Source: Petasospora fabianii
Taxonomy: Eukaryota; Ascomycota; Saccharomycetes; Phaffomycetales; Wickerhamomycetaceae
NCBI GenBank assembly: GCA_022641835.1
Contig: CP048716.1
Span: 558,001 to 622,000, forward strand
DNA length: 64,000 bases
Direction of reading: 5' to 3'
The notes below the pieces were generated by a model, which did not search any database, had not been told where the DNA came from, and saw nothing but the letters and a program-made list of their open reading frames with translations. Shown here in pieces: positions 38,846 to 48,553 of this stretch. Position 1 is the first letter of the stretch. The number at the start of each line of letters is the position of its first letter. A program made the position numbers and the translations under genes.

Positions 38846-39970
38846 ATGACCCTACACACGCAGAGGTCACTCCTGATCCTCTTGTCAGTGGTCGCAACGT
38901 CATTGCTGATCTTTGTGAGCTCACACTCACATTTACATTTACACTCCCATTCTCGTTCATACCCGCATGGGTCTCATTTGCAAAAGAGAACGGGACAAGC
39001 AGGTGATCTCATAGATGAGATCAAACGCATTGCTGACTCTTCCAACACTGAAAAGATCGTCATCGACAAGAGAGACGATGCTAATAACAGTACATGGTCG
39101 TCATCATCGACACAGAGTTCAAGTTGGAGCTCTGTAAACTGGGGGAGCTCCTCCTCCGAAGAGCCATGGACTACTCCTTCCTCTTCCATCTGGTCATCAT
39201 CCTCTTCAACATGGATCGATACCACATCATCCTCTTCAGCATGGATCGATACCACAACATCCTCCAGTTGGATTGCACCATCCTCAACATCATCAACATG
39301 GTCAAGCAGTACTCCGACCACTACCTCCAGCACCGAGTCATCCACTTCTTTTTCATCTTCATCATACGAACCAACCACCAGTTCCTCTAGCACCCACACT
39401 TCCTCTTCATCCTCATTCTCGTCGTCGTCTTCGTCGTCGTCTTCGTCGTCATCAACTAGCTCCACACAGGGAACAACAACATCTACAAACGCCCAGGGTG
39501 CCACAATAATTATCAATCGTACTACAACCGTCACCTCTGAAGTGCCAGATAAAACATCTACTGCAACGGGATCATCTGTTGCCACAGCTAGTCCTACACT
39601 TGCATCTGTTGATTCTTCGGACACAGACTTTGATTCTGGTTCGGGAATCTCTAAAAAGAACATGAATATCATTATCGGATGTGTCGTTGGAATCGGTGTC
39701 CCTGTAATTGGTGCATTCCTCTACCTCATTTATCTCAAATTCTTCCGTAATAAGGGTAAATCATTCATCAATAGTGAAGGTGAACTCGTTACGAAAAAGC
39801 ATGGTGCTGAAGCTATGATTGATGAGAAATACTTTGATGAGACTGTGGGGGCAAATGACGATGATACTCAGGAGAGATATAGCACAAGTGGAGATGATAC
39901 AATGGTTAATCCAAGTCAGTTTAATAGGGGATCATCATTCACTCGTCCGAATAACGCTACCAATTTCTGA
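38846..39970 (+). CDS. MID2: Mid2/Mtl1-type cell-wall stress sensor
   Basis: The 374-residue type I plasma-membrane protein has a signal peptide (about 1-26), a Ser/Thr-rich, probably O-mannosylated ectodomain (about 80-265) and one membrane helix (about 274-297). The juxtamembrane stretch S-G-I-S-K-K-N-M-N-I-I-I-G-C-V-V-G-I-G-V-P is nearly the same as in S. cerevisiae Mid2, and the tail opens with F-I-N-S-E-G-E-L-V-T (Mid2: FIDSDGKVVT). Mid2 senses wall stress and pheromone and signals to Rho1 and the Pkc1 pathway. Unusual is a His-rich stretch after the signal peptide (HSHLHLHSHS) and Lys-Arg pairs at 47-48, 60-61 and 75-76 that resemble Kex2 sites. Confidence 0.9.
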   Translation: MTLHTQRSLLILLSVVATSLLIFVSSHSHLHLHSHSRSYPHGSHLQKRTGQAGDLIDEIKRIADSSNTEKIVIDKRDDANNSTWSSSSTQSSSWSSVNWGSSSSEEPWTTPSSSIWSSSSSTWIDTTSSSSAWIDTTTSSSWIAPSSTSSTWSSSTPTTTSSTESSTSFSSSSYEPTTSSSSTHTSSSSSFSSSSSSSSSSSSTSSTQGTTTSTNAQGATIIINRTTTVTSEVPDKTSTATGSSVATASPTLASVDSSDTDFDSGSGISKKNMNIIIGCVVGIGVPVIGAFLYLIYLKFFRNKGKSFINSEGELVTKKHGAEAMIDEKYFDETVGANDDDTQERYSTSGDDTMVNPSQFNRGSSFTRPNNATNF

Positions 39971-40427
39971 TCAGGGTTGGAAAACACGCTGATCAAAAAA
40001 AAAAAAGAAAAAAAGAGATTGTTGATTTTGCATGGTCTGGCATTAATTTTGTTTTTTATTCATTATCTTTATGGTTTTATTCTTTCTCTTCCCTCTTTTG
40101 TTTGATCACTTTACATCATAGAGTCCTGATGATGATGAACACCATCACATCTGCTCATCTCAAAGCTTACGTTTTTAATAATAACCTTTTCTCTATTCTC
40201 CGTGGACTTCATATAGGTTTATAGCCAGCTTTAAATCAATCATATGGTTTGAACAATGAGTTGTAGTGATATTTATCTCCATCTACCAAATGCGGGAAAC
40301 TTCCCAATCGGGGAGTTTACGCGTCGCGCGTTATTAGTACAATTTATAACTTATATAAGTCTCTATGTTTACGCGTTAAGTCTCTTCTAAATCAACAGAT
40401 TGTTCCCTCTGAGACAGGGAGATTAGC
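39971..40427. promoter_or_regulatory. Upstream region of the CDC13-like gene with two MCB boxes
   Basis: ACGCGT boxes lie at 40319-40324 and 40371-40376, about 110 and 55 bases before the start codon. Next to the first is the decamer CCCAATCGGG (40303-40312). G1/S control is plausible and fits a telomere or replication role. Confidence 0.55.
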
Positions 40428-41813
40428 ATGCCTCGTAGCAGTGCTATGTATCGACCCCTTGCCTCCCTCTCAGAGCTCAGCCCGACTACTAATGAATACC
40501 ACTGCTCTTTCGTGTGTCTTATTGCAACTATCAACTCACAAAACAAAATCATTCGAATAACCGTGTTTGATGGTTCATCGAATCCATGCTTCGCAGATCA
40601 GTACCCGAAGAGAACAAACTTCCTTCAAGATTGGGAAGATATCCCAGATGATCAGCTTTTACAAGTCGGGATGTGGGGGGACGTCTATACCAAGTTCATG
40701 AAGGAGTTAGAGATTGTAAGGAATACAAGGGTTGATGGGTTTAATGTGTTCCCCAAGGGTATCTTTGTCGAGATCAAGTGTCGTATCAAGATGTTTAAAG
40801 GATGTATTGATCCAGTTATCTCTGCAAAAGAGCCCTTATCTGGGATTAAAGTGTTGACGAGGACGGATATCATGAATCGTGGGTTAGAGGACAAGATTAG
40901 ATCTATATTGCAAAAGTTACCACCGGAACTCTTGGCATACTATCGTAACAGATATGCATTTACAGCTACATTAGAGGTTGTTGATGAAATAATTGCTGAT
41001 GCCGGGTTGGATCCCGGTCTCGAAGTTGGAGAGAGAAGACACTCATCACTATCGGTATCAATACAAGCTCCATTGGGACCACAGAGGGCCCAACACGTTG
41101 TTGATTCATTCCAAGAAGAAGAATTTGAGTTTTCAGATCAAGAATCAATACCTGAACAATCATCACAAATGTCTGTACATGATCCATCACCTTTTCAACA
41201 ACGAATTTCACCTTTATCAACCATAACTGAGATCAAAGTCAAATCACCAACATCCCCATCCCAACTACCACCAGTAGAACCAGAACCATCATCATCATCA
41301 TCATCATCACTACCATTAGAATGCACAAGTGTTGTAATTGATCAACGTCCAACACCTCATGTTCGGGAACTCAATTCTCTCCAATCATTTGATGATCGCA
41401 AGTATCACCTTAATGCCATCATAACGTACATCACCCCGATCCAAACTCTATGCATGAAGACGCCACTTGGACAGCTCTTCTTAAGTCCGCTTCGTATCCG
41501 TTTCCAGGATTGCTTCGCTCCAGGTGTTGTGGTCACCGATCAGGATGTCGTTGAAGTTGTGATTCAGAAGCAAGATGAGATCTTGGAATGGCTAGGGGTG
41601 AGGGAGTTGGAGGAGTTGTACGTCCGTGGTTTGGAGATCGAGGAACGTACGAAAAGGGTTGTCAATGGGAGAAATCAAAGAGTTGTTGTGTTGAAAAGGA
41701 AACGAGATAAGATTAGAGAGAAGCTGTACGACATCTCATGGGCATTGGTTGATGGTATCACGCTGGAATTTTTGGAGAGACAGGACCAGGATCAAGGGCA
41801 TCGGATCAATTGA
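40428..41813 (+). CDS. CDC13: CDC13/POT1-like telomere-binding OB-fold protein
   Basis: The 461-residue protein has two regions with OB-fold character. The N-terminal one (about 5-150) reads like a Telo_bind domain: F-V-C-L-I-A-T-I-N-S, I-I-R-I-T-V-F-D-G-S-S-N-P, then a basic strand pair after K-G-I-F-V-E-I-K-C-R-I-K-M-F. The C-terminal one (about 320-450) starts Y-H-L-N-A-I-I-T-Y-I-T-P and ends helical. The middle is Ser-rich. A short protein with a DNA-binding OB fold plus one C-terminal OB fold is the layout of the small Cdc13 proteins of Candida-type yeasts, which cap telomeres with Stn1-Ten1. The assignment is from fold pattern and context only; Pot1, Stn1 or another OB protein are alternatives. 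Confidence 0.5.
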   Translation: MPRSSAMYRPLASLSELSPTTNEYHCSFVCLIATINSQNKIIRITVFDGSSNPCFADQYPKRTNFLQDWEDIPDDQLLQVGMWGDVYTKFMKELEIVRNTRVDGFNVFPKGIFVEIKCRIKMFKGCIDPVISAKEPLSGIKVLTRTDIMNRGLEDKIRSILQKLPPELLAYYRNRYAFTATLEVVDEIIADAGLDPGLEVGERRHSSLSVSIQAPLGPQRAQHVVDSFQEEEFEFSDQESIPEQSSQMSVHDPSPFQQRISPLSTITEIKVKSPTSPSQLPPVEPEPSSSSSSSLPLECTSVVIDQRPTPHVRELNSLQSFDDRKYHLNAIITYITPIQTLCMKTPLGQLFLSPLRIRFQDCFAPGVVVTDQDVVEVVIQKQDEILEWLGVRELEELYVRGLEIEERTKRVVNGRNQRVVVLKRKRDKIREKLYDISWALVDGITLEFLERQDQDQGHRIN

Positions 41814-42190
41814 AAAAAGGTTTTAATGTAATGCAATGTAATGATATGTTATCCTGTTTATAGAAAGTGTCACTGAAATTGTTTGATACTCGGATTAATG
41901 ATCATCACGCTGGGGTGCTCCTGACCATATCTAAAAAAAGAAGACATAACAAACAAGTTGTTACCCCTCTGATTACATGCATGTTCTTGCATTGTGCTTA
42001 AACTACTTAAAAGGTAACGCTTAATTGAAGTTACACTGACATTGACGTCACAGTTTAATCCCAGGGAGCATTAAAGGCAATTTCCGAGGGCACCATGGGC
42101 TTTGAGTTCCGGTCAACTCTTTGTTAGATGGTGGATCTCTCATCTTATCTTTCATGTCATCACTACAATGGATAACCAAGACATAAGGCT
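41814..42190. promoter_or_regulatory. Upstream region of the WD40 gene with CRE box
   Basis: A perfect TGACGTCA lies at 42043-42050, 141 bases before the start. Otherwise no feature in this 377-base stretch. Confidence 0.45.
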
Positions 42191-43198
42191 ATGTACATCA
42201 CTAATCACACTCTTTTCAAGCCACCCAATGACCAGCCGATCACCACATTACATCAACACACGTCATCGTATCTTTTCCTGACCCAACAATCAACAGCTCA
42301 TCTTTACAACGTGAAATCAACTCATCAGTCTTCTTCATCTTCATCATCTCCTTTGCCAATATCTTCGTATACAGGTCATAATCCACGAAGTAGCATTACT
42401 TCATTATCACCTTTATCAACGACTCAATTCATTACAACATCTACAGTGATCATAATCCATGACATTTCTCAAGAGACACCAATGCGACGCATTGAACCCG
42501 AGACATCATCACAAGGTGCTAGTGGTGGATCTCGTTTTGTCATACGAGATAGTGTATCACTTACTGAAGACGTCATAGCCTGTTGTGGTGATGATATGGT
42601 TGTGAGTCTATATGATTTGAGACAGAAAAGTGTATGGAGGCCCGTACAAAAGTTTCAAGATGCTAAGGACTCATTGAATTCGATTGATTGGGATCATAAG
42701 AGGAAAATTCTTTGTTGTGGTGGAAGTGAAGGTGTACTAAGGAACTATGACTTGAGGAAACAAGTTTGTTTACACGATGATTTCCATGGGGATAGGATCA
42801 TGAGTGTTGAATGTGATCAAGAGGCTTCATTTACATCTACATCTATTGTTGTAGGTGTTATGGGTAATGAAGAAGCTGTAAAAGTGTGGGATATTGACGA
42901 GATGGCTATTAGAGCTAAGTTTAGGAAGAAACAATGTGATAAAGAGTACAAGATTGATACAAGGATAGGTGGTGGTGGTAAAATCTTGATTAGTGGGAGT
43001 GAAAGTGGTGAGATATATGTATGGGATCGATTTGACCAAAGACAGTCATTATGTGTATCTAGGATTAGTGAAGCATCTGATGATAGCTTACAATTGGATC
43101 GGGACCTTGGGGATGTGATGAGTGCTGTATCGGTATTGGACACTACGGTGTTTGTCGGTAGAGGAGATGGAGCTGTGGAAAGATTTGAAGTGGTATAG
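42191..43198 (+). CDS. WD40-repeat protein, WDR83/MORG1-like
   Basis: The 335-residue protein is a WD40 propeller with weak early blades. The best-kept part, about 130-200, is V-V-S-L-Y-D-L-R, W-R-P-V-Q-K-F-Q-D-A-K-D-S-L-N-S-I and G-G-S-E-G-V-L-R-N-Y-D-L-R, which parallels WDR83/MORG1 (P-I-Q-T-L-D-E-A-R-D-S-V...G-S-V-D-G-R-V-R-R-Y-D-L-R). WDR83 is a spliceosome-associated and MAPK-scaffold protein in animals; fission yeast has an orthologue. I am not aware of one in S. cerevisiae. The N-terminal 110 residues are Ser/Thr-rich and diverged. A splicing role would fit a genome with more introns than S. cerevisiae, but that is inference. Confidence 0.6.
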   Translation: MYITNHTLFKPPNDQPITTLHQHTSSYLFLTQQSTAHLYNVKSTHQSSSSSSSPLPISSYTGHNPRSSITSLSPLSTTQFITTSTVIIIHDISQETPMRRIEPETSSQGASGGSRFVIRDSVSLTEDVIACCGDDMVVSLYDLRQKSVWRPVQKFQDAKDSLNSIDWDHKRKILCCGGSEGVLRNYDLRKQVCLHDDFHGDRIMSVECDQEASFTSTSIVVGVMGNEEAVKVWDIDEMAIRAKFRKKQCDKEYKIDTRIGGGGKILISGSESGEIYVWDRFDQRQSLCVSRISEASDDSLQLDRDLGDVMSAVSVLDTTVFVGRGDGAVERFEVV

Positions 43199-43199
43199 A

Positions 43200-43254
43200 T
43201 TTACACTGTCATGGGATGTACGACAATTTACACTGTCATTGGGATCTACGACAA
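43200..43254. repeat. Two tandem copies of a 27/28-bp unit
   Basis: Unit TTTACACTGTCAT(T)GGGAT.TACGACAA occurs twice head to tail, with one indel and one mismatch. It sits just downstream of the WD40 stop codon. Confidence 0.8.
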
Positions 43255-44019
43255 GTTACAGTTTATACAAAGACCTCATGTGTTCATGGTTGCTGTCTGT
43301 CAAGTGTAGCCATAAGACCATCTCCGACCGGAGATGTGGTACATCCTACGGCGATAGTTTAACGATAGTTTAACAACTGTCAACTAAAGTTAGACTAACA
43401 AGCCCCTATATGCATACTAATTACTTTGTATAGGCGAGTTTAGAGATACAGAGCAATCAGGTTTGTTAAGAGGGTGTTTCCTTGTGCTGCCTGGATGGGC
43501 CACAAACTTAGACGTTGTGCATAAAGATGCAAGGGCGGGGGGTAAGACCAATAGAAGAGAGGAGTGACAGCACTATTGTTAGAACATAGAAAACGTGCAA
43601 AGAGTGATACTAGAGACTGTGTACCAGTCTGGGTGTCTAGTAGGGTAGAGTCATGGGACAAGCGAAAGGGAAAGGGATGATTTGCGATAGGTATCAGTGT
43701 CAAATCAGTTGATGCGACGTACCTGAAACGTGCTTTAGTCGGGATGAGATCATCCCACAAGGTGAGGCCACAGAGACCCCAAACGTCAATGTAGTTTGTA
43801 TAATATTTAATCATGAGTCTCAAATCCTTATAATAATCAAATATGCATCAAGGCTTCTTTATTTAAAAAAACAAGCTAAACTAAAAATGGGGGGTGGGGG
43901 GTATGGTATCACTGCGGAGTTTGACAAGGGTGGGGAATCCTTGTTTTGGTTTTGTTTACATTTTTTTTTTCTTATGCCCGGTTACGTCAGTTGTAGGACT
44001 CCTTTATTTAAAAGGCTAA

Positions 44020-44137
44020 CCATATAATATATTGATCCTATATAACATAAAACCATATACCATATACCATATACCATATAACTTTACATCCCGTCATATA
44101 ACAAGCAATATCCATATAACAAACGATCCATATAACA
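44020..44137. repeat. Cluster of CATATAAC/CATATACC motifs upstream of RCK2
   Basis: About nine copies of an 8-mer (C/T)CATATA(A/C)C lie in 118 bases, three of them in perfect tandem. Spacing is otherwise irregular, more like a set of protein-binding sites than a microsatellite. Confidence 0.7.
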
Positions 44138-44430
44138 GCCAAACCCCAACCAGCTGCTTATATTGAAAACAGCCCCCCAGCTTATCGGTAAATCGTCCGC
44201 TTCAAAGAAAAAAAAAAACTCTGCCGACTCCCGAGCGCGCTCGCGCCTCCTTTCAACATCTCTAAACCCGGAACCTCCTTACCGTGATATATTTCCCACT
44301 TAAACTCGAGGATTTTGGGTATTCTTTTCATTCAGCTTACACAGACATTCCATTAGCATAATCCAAGAAAGACTTACAGTCTTAAAAACAACAAACAGAT
44401 TCATCAGCATATCGGCCACAACGGCATCGC

Positions 44431-46369
44431 ATGATGTTTGAAGTGAGTATCATTGCCAAGGAGTATATCCTGTCTCCACAAGAACACTACGTGGGGACAC
44501 AGAAAGAGCTTTAAGCTTTGAAGTGTTATGAAGGATGGATCTAGTCATGTGTACACATGACTAGATTGTGATAGAGGATACCACAATTATGTCTTGTCGT
44601 CATTAAAATGTTTCCTCTCTACTTTGTCCTCCCTCTCATACACAGCACATATCACTTGTGTCCCCTATCCTCAGATGATATACTAACCTAGCTCAAAGAA
44701 CCTCCGCAGTCTAATCAGAAACAAACAAAAGGATAACAAATCATCATCAAGTTCATTACCTAACCAACAACATCCTTGTACAACACCACCAACTTCCACA
44801 AATGTTTCTCATGATTCCACTCCACCATCTGCATCAGAAGTATATGATAATGATACCGAGGAAAATGGAGTAAAACAGTATAAAGAGCTTTCTCCTCGTT
44901 ATGAAATCATTGAAAAAATTGGTGAAGGTGCCTTTTCTAAAGTTTATCGTGCTATTGATCATCAAATGCACATAAGCGTTGCCATCAAAGTTATTGATAA
45001 ACGTTCAATTTCCACTTCTCAAATTGAAAGCACACTCAAAGAGATCTCCATCATGCGTCGTATTGATCATCCAAACGTTGTAAAACTTTACAATTACATT
45101 AATACCAAGGATATGGCCTTTTTAGTTATTGAATACGTCTCAGGAGGTGAACTTTTCAATCAGATTGTTAAACTGACATACTTCTCAGAGAATCTTGCAC
45201 GTCATATCATCATTCAAGTGGTTAAAGCTGTTGATTATTTGCATTCAGAAGTTGGTGTTGTTCACAGAGATATCAAACCTGAAAATCTTTTGTTTGAAAC
45301 GATTGATTTCTTCCCAACAGAGGGCCCACAAAAGCGTCGCAGATCAGATGATGCCTCAAAATTAGATGAAGGAGAGTTTAGACAAAACATTGGTGGTGGT
45401 ACAGTTGGAAAGATTAAACTTGCAGATTTTGGTCTTTCAAAAGTCCTTTGGGATTCAAATACTAAGACACCATGTGGTACTGCATCGTACACTGCACCAG
45501 AAATTGTCAGAGATGAATCATATTCCAAGAGTGTTGACATGTGGGCCATCGGATGTGTACTATACACTCTACTATGTGGATTCCCACCATTCTATGATTC
45601 AGATCCAAAAGTTTTAACGCAAAAAGTCAGTCGTGGTGAATACACTTTCCTTTCACCATGGTGGGATGAAATCTCTAAAGAGGCTAAGGACCTTGTGTCT
45701 CATCTATTGACAGTTGACCCGGTTAAACGTTATTCACCAGATGACGTACTTAATCATCCTTGGATATTGGAAAACTCTCAACCAACAGCACCAGCACATG
45801 ATGCTCCAATGTATCAAACAAAATCAGAATCTGTACTTCGTTTTGAAGAAGTTATACCTACACATCCATCATCAGGTTACCTTTCCCCTCGTGCCGAGGC
45901 ACTCAAATTTGCCCTCGATACTGGTATCTCTATTCAACGTACTGCTACACCTTTACGTCGTATCCTTGATGAGAATGAGTACTTTGATGAATCTGATGAT
46001 GAGTCCGACGATGAAGATGAGTCCGATGAAGATGACGAAGATGATGATGACGCTAAGGATTCAGAGGATGACGAAAAGGATGGTGATGACAGTTATACAT
46101 ATACACATGGACCAGTGTATGCCAAATCTCCAGTTTTGAAAAGATTCCATGACAAAACACTCCCAGTAACGCCCTACTTGACTAGAATGGCTCAAGAAAA
46201 GAGTAAAGAAAGCATGGCTGAGCAAAAGAAGAAGGAGGTTTCGGCATCTTCAAACTCAACTTTTAAGGAAATGGAAGGGTTCACTCTTAGATTTGATGGT
46301 AATACACTCTTGAATCGGAGAAAGATGAGTGGAAGCGTTGCTTGTGGTTCACACTTAGGGAATCACTAA
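44431..46369 (+). CDS. RCK2: Rck2-type Ser/Thr kinase, two exons
   Basis: Exon 1 is 44431-44442 (M-M-F-E) and exon 2 44699-46369, giving 560 residues; the 256-base intron starts GTGAGT, has TACTAAC at 44681-44687 and ends AAG. Only this acceptor keeps phase with the GTGAGT donor. The kinase domain has G-E-G-A-F-S at 79, H-R-D-I-K-P-E-N-L-L-F at 193, D-F-G-L-S and C-G-T-A-S-Y-T-A-P-E. S. cerevisiae Rck2, a target of Hog1, shares L-T-Y-F-S-E, the insert before D-F-G, S-R-G-E-Y-T-F-L-x-P-W-W-D-E-I-S, and the C-terminal T-L-L-N-R-R-K. An acidic run precedes that tail. It acts in osmotic and oxidative stress translation control. Confidence 0.93.
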
Positions 46370-46754
46370 GCATTGTTAAGTCTCTTGTGTTCATTAGGTG
46401 AAATGTTGGTTGGAGTTTATTCAGTTCAGGTTATACACACATTATGGGGGAAGTTATATCGAAAAAGACGTTATATTGAAAAGACGTTATATCGGTTTGG
46501 TGAAGTTTAGCATATGGTTATCCTTGAAGGTTCCATATGACATTATTAACTTATGCACATATTAGTTTAGAGTATTGGACTCTTATGAATTTTCATGATC
46601 ATTCCTCGTTATATGGGGATTACATATATGGGTTAGTGATGTAGTATTATGTTATATAGGACAAAATTACAATTGCATTATAGATGCAACAGACCAAAAC
46701 GTTTATCCATATCCTCTATCCAATATCTATATGAAAATGGCAGCAAAAGAGACT
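46370..46754. other. RCK2 - YFH7 spacer with GTTATAT motifs
   Basis: Convergent 3' ends. GTTATAT or close variants occur about seven times between 46452 and 46659, including two near-tandem GAAAAGACGTTATAT units. This is the reverse complement of the motif cluster upstream of RCK2. Confidence 0.6.
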
Positions 46755-47828
46755 CTAATTAGTCTCTTTTTGATCATCAATGCTGACAATATCAATGTCA
46801 CCTCTGAAACTTTCCCTATAGACCCGTTTACCATTTGGAAGATCATTGACTTTGACCCTCTCTTCACCTTCCTCTAATGTCTTGACAATACCAGCCTTAA
46901 CATGTCTCTTACCAACTCTTTGTAGCATTTTCGAATCATCGATCAATATTTTCCAAAACTCATGATTTTTCCCATTAGGAACCGGGATCTCACCAACATT
47001 ATTCTCCTTGATTCTTGAAACTTGAGCCATATCAACTTCTTCTCTTTCAACACTAGGCTCCAAACAACGAGCAATTTTACCCCAAACAGGGTCATCTAGC
47101 AATAGGTATAATCCTTCCATGATTAACACCCTCGCTGAGCCATGAATTTTGGTACCGTATTGTTTTGGATCATGCTCAGCATGATCAAAACTTGGAATAT
47201 AGATATCTGGGATATCGGTTGTGCAAGTGTCTAAAGGTTCAAGTCCCTGAGCGTTAACATGAAGAGTATCGTTAAGTGTTGATACAAGACGTACCACAAG
47301 TGATGAATCGAATGTAAATGGTGAACCACGTCTTAAGATTGCCGTGGTGGAGTCTTTAAATTGTGTTAGAATTGAGCGAGGTAGATGGAATCCATCCATT
47401 GGGATCACTTGGGCAAAAGTCGAGTCTTTGTTATGTGATGATATGCATGACGATTCAATCTTTATGGCTGTGTCATCACCACCACGACCTCTAATGATTG
47501 TTCGGGAGGAGGAAGTGTCGTGATCAATTGTGGGGGTATAATTGTCATCTTCAATGTCAATAGGTGTTGATGGGTCATATTTTGGGAGATCATCATTCGA
47601 ATGGAGAAGATCACCACCTGTGATGTGCTTCTCGGAATGATGTTTCCCTAACGTCGAGTGCTGTTCGTTAAGTATATCAACGACACGTTGTGCAATGGTG
47701 GACTTCCCGGAGCCGGGGGCACCAACCAACAGGATAATGATTCGATACTCGCCAGATTGTTTAAGTAGCGATAGTGTTCGTGTTGCAAGGTCTCTGTATG
47801 TTGAATCCATCATTAAAACGAATGTCAT
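46755..47828 (-). CDS. YFH7: Yfh7-type P-loop kinase
   Basis: The 357-residue protein is a P-loop kinase of the uridine kinase/phosphoribulokinase fold. The Walker A loop is V-G-A-P-G-S-G-K-S-T-I-A, followed by V-I-P-M-D-G-F-H-L (substrate site) and R-R-G-S-P-F-T-F-D, all as in S. cerevisiae Yfh7. A late segment R-V-G-K-R-H-V-K-A-G-I-V corresponds to the Yfh7 R-V-A-K-R-H-L-Q-S-G-L-V. Its substrate is not established. The first ATG (47828) adds a few residues before M-D-S-T-Y-R-D-L-A, so 47813 or 47810 are possible starts. Confidence 0.9.
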   Translation of the reverse strand: MTFVLMMDSTYRDLATRTLSLLKQSGEYRIIILLVGAPGSGKSTIAQRVVDILNEQHSTLGKHHSEKHITGGDLLHSNDDLPKYDPSTPIDIEDDNYTPTIDHDTSSSRTIIRGRGGDDTAIKIESSCISSHNKDSTFAQVIPMDGFHLPRSILTQFKDSTTAILRRGSPFTFDSSLVVRLVSTLNDTLHVNAQGLEPLDTCTTDIPDIYIPSFDHAEHDPKQYGTKIHGSARVLIMEGLYLLLDDPVWGKIARCLEPSVEREEVDMAQVSRIKENNVGEIPVPNGKNHEFWKILIDDSKMLQRVGKRHVKAGIVKTLEEGEERVKVNDLPNGKRVYRESFRGDIDIVSIDDQKETN

Positions 47829-47865
47829 GAATCAGTTTATATTATATGAAGCCTGGGCGAACCTT

Positions 47866-47900
47866 GTGAGTGAGTGAGTGAGTGAGTGAGTGAGTGAGTG
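47866..47900. repeat. (GTGA)n microsatellite
   Basis: About 8.75 perfect tandem copies of the tetranucleotide, just upstream of YFH7. Confidence 0.95.
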
Positions 47901-48240
47901 TATGATTGAAAGGGTATATCTTGTGACGGTCAAGGAACTCCGTACTGAGTTAAAGCTCGGAGATGCGACGTGCGGCGGAGTGTGATGATGATGGTGATGA
48001 TGGGACTACCTCCTTGGATATGGATTGAGCAGTATCCTCCTTGACGGGTTCTCAACTTTCCCCAGGTCTTTCAGATGGTAGGGAGAAAGCAGACGTGGGA
48101 AAACACGCAAGTTGTTCGTCTGACACGGAACGATCGCTCTGACGTAGCCTTCCTTCGGGCCTTTGTCTGCCATTCCGATCAAGATCGGCCGCGGAAAGTG
48201 TTGGGGTGTCCGGGTGTTAGTTCGTGGGTGCGCCAACTAT

Positions 48241-48279
48241 TTTTCGCGTATTTCGCGCTTTTTCGCGCTTTCGCGCGCT
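48241..48279. promoter_or_regulatory. Cluster of four TTTCGCG words
   Basis: TTTCGCG occurs at 48242, 48251, 48261 and 48269 with near-helical spacing (9-10 bases). It resembles E2F-like/SBF-type elements (TTTCGCGC). Confidence 0.5.
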
Positions 48280-48553
48280 AAGTTACGCGGTTACGTTACC
48301 GCGGGGTGCATGAAAATAATGCGGTAAGGGGACGCGGCTGGGAGGAGGAAGCTCTAAAACCCGACCAAGAAAAATAGTCACGTGATAAGTCAGGTGATCT
48401 CCCCAGTCACATGAGTTAGCACGTGACATGATCACACCCGCGACACCCAAATTTCTAATATTTGGCTCGAGTCACACACACAGGGCAAAAGAGACACAGC
48501 GGTGAACGGAATAGCTCTGTTGACTCTCTGCCTAGGTCCTTTGATATACAGCC

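Larger units (their letters stand above)
43199..44430. other. Intergenic region WD40 gene - RCK2
   Basis: 1232 bases. Just after the WD40 stop are two tandem copies of a 27/28-base unit (43200-43254). An 18-base perfect hairpin CATCTCCGACCGGAGATG lies at 43319-43336. A TTACGTCA bZIP-like box lies at 43982-43989. The CATATAAC cluster at 44020-44137 is listed separately. A minus-strand frame at 43440-43823 has no family features. Confidence 0.5.
47829..48553. promoter_or_regulatory. Divergent promoter YFH7 - AIM45
   Basis: 725 bases with a (GTGA)n microsatellite (47866-47900), four TTTCGCG words in 38 bases (48241-48279) and two CACGTG boxes, TCACGTGA at 48378-48385 and GCACGTGA at 48419-48426. 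The CACGTG boxes are Cbf1-type sites, often found before respiratory genes in yeasts. Confidence 0.55.

Noticed and set aside
38974-39672. 232-codon minus-strand frame opposite MID2
   Set aside because: Acidic, Val/Asp-rich pattern is simply the reverse of Ser codons in the MID2 ectodomain.
43440-43823. 127-codon minus-strand frame upstream of RCK2
   Set aside because: Sequence shows no domain or coding character beyond being open.
47866-47900. Repeat array considered as CRISPR-like or telomere-like
   Set aside because: It is a plain tetranucleotide microsatellite without spacers, and it is internal.
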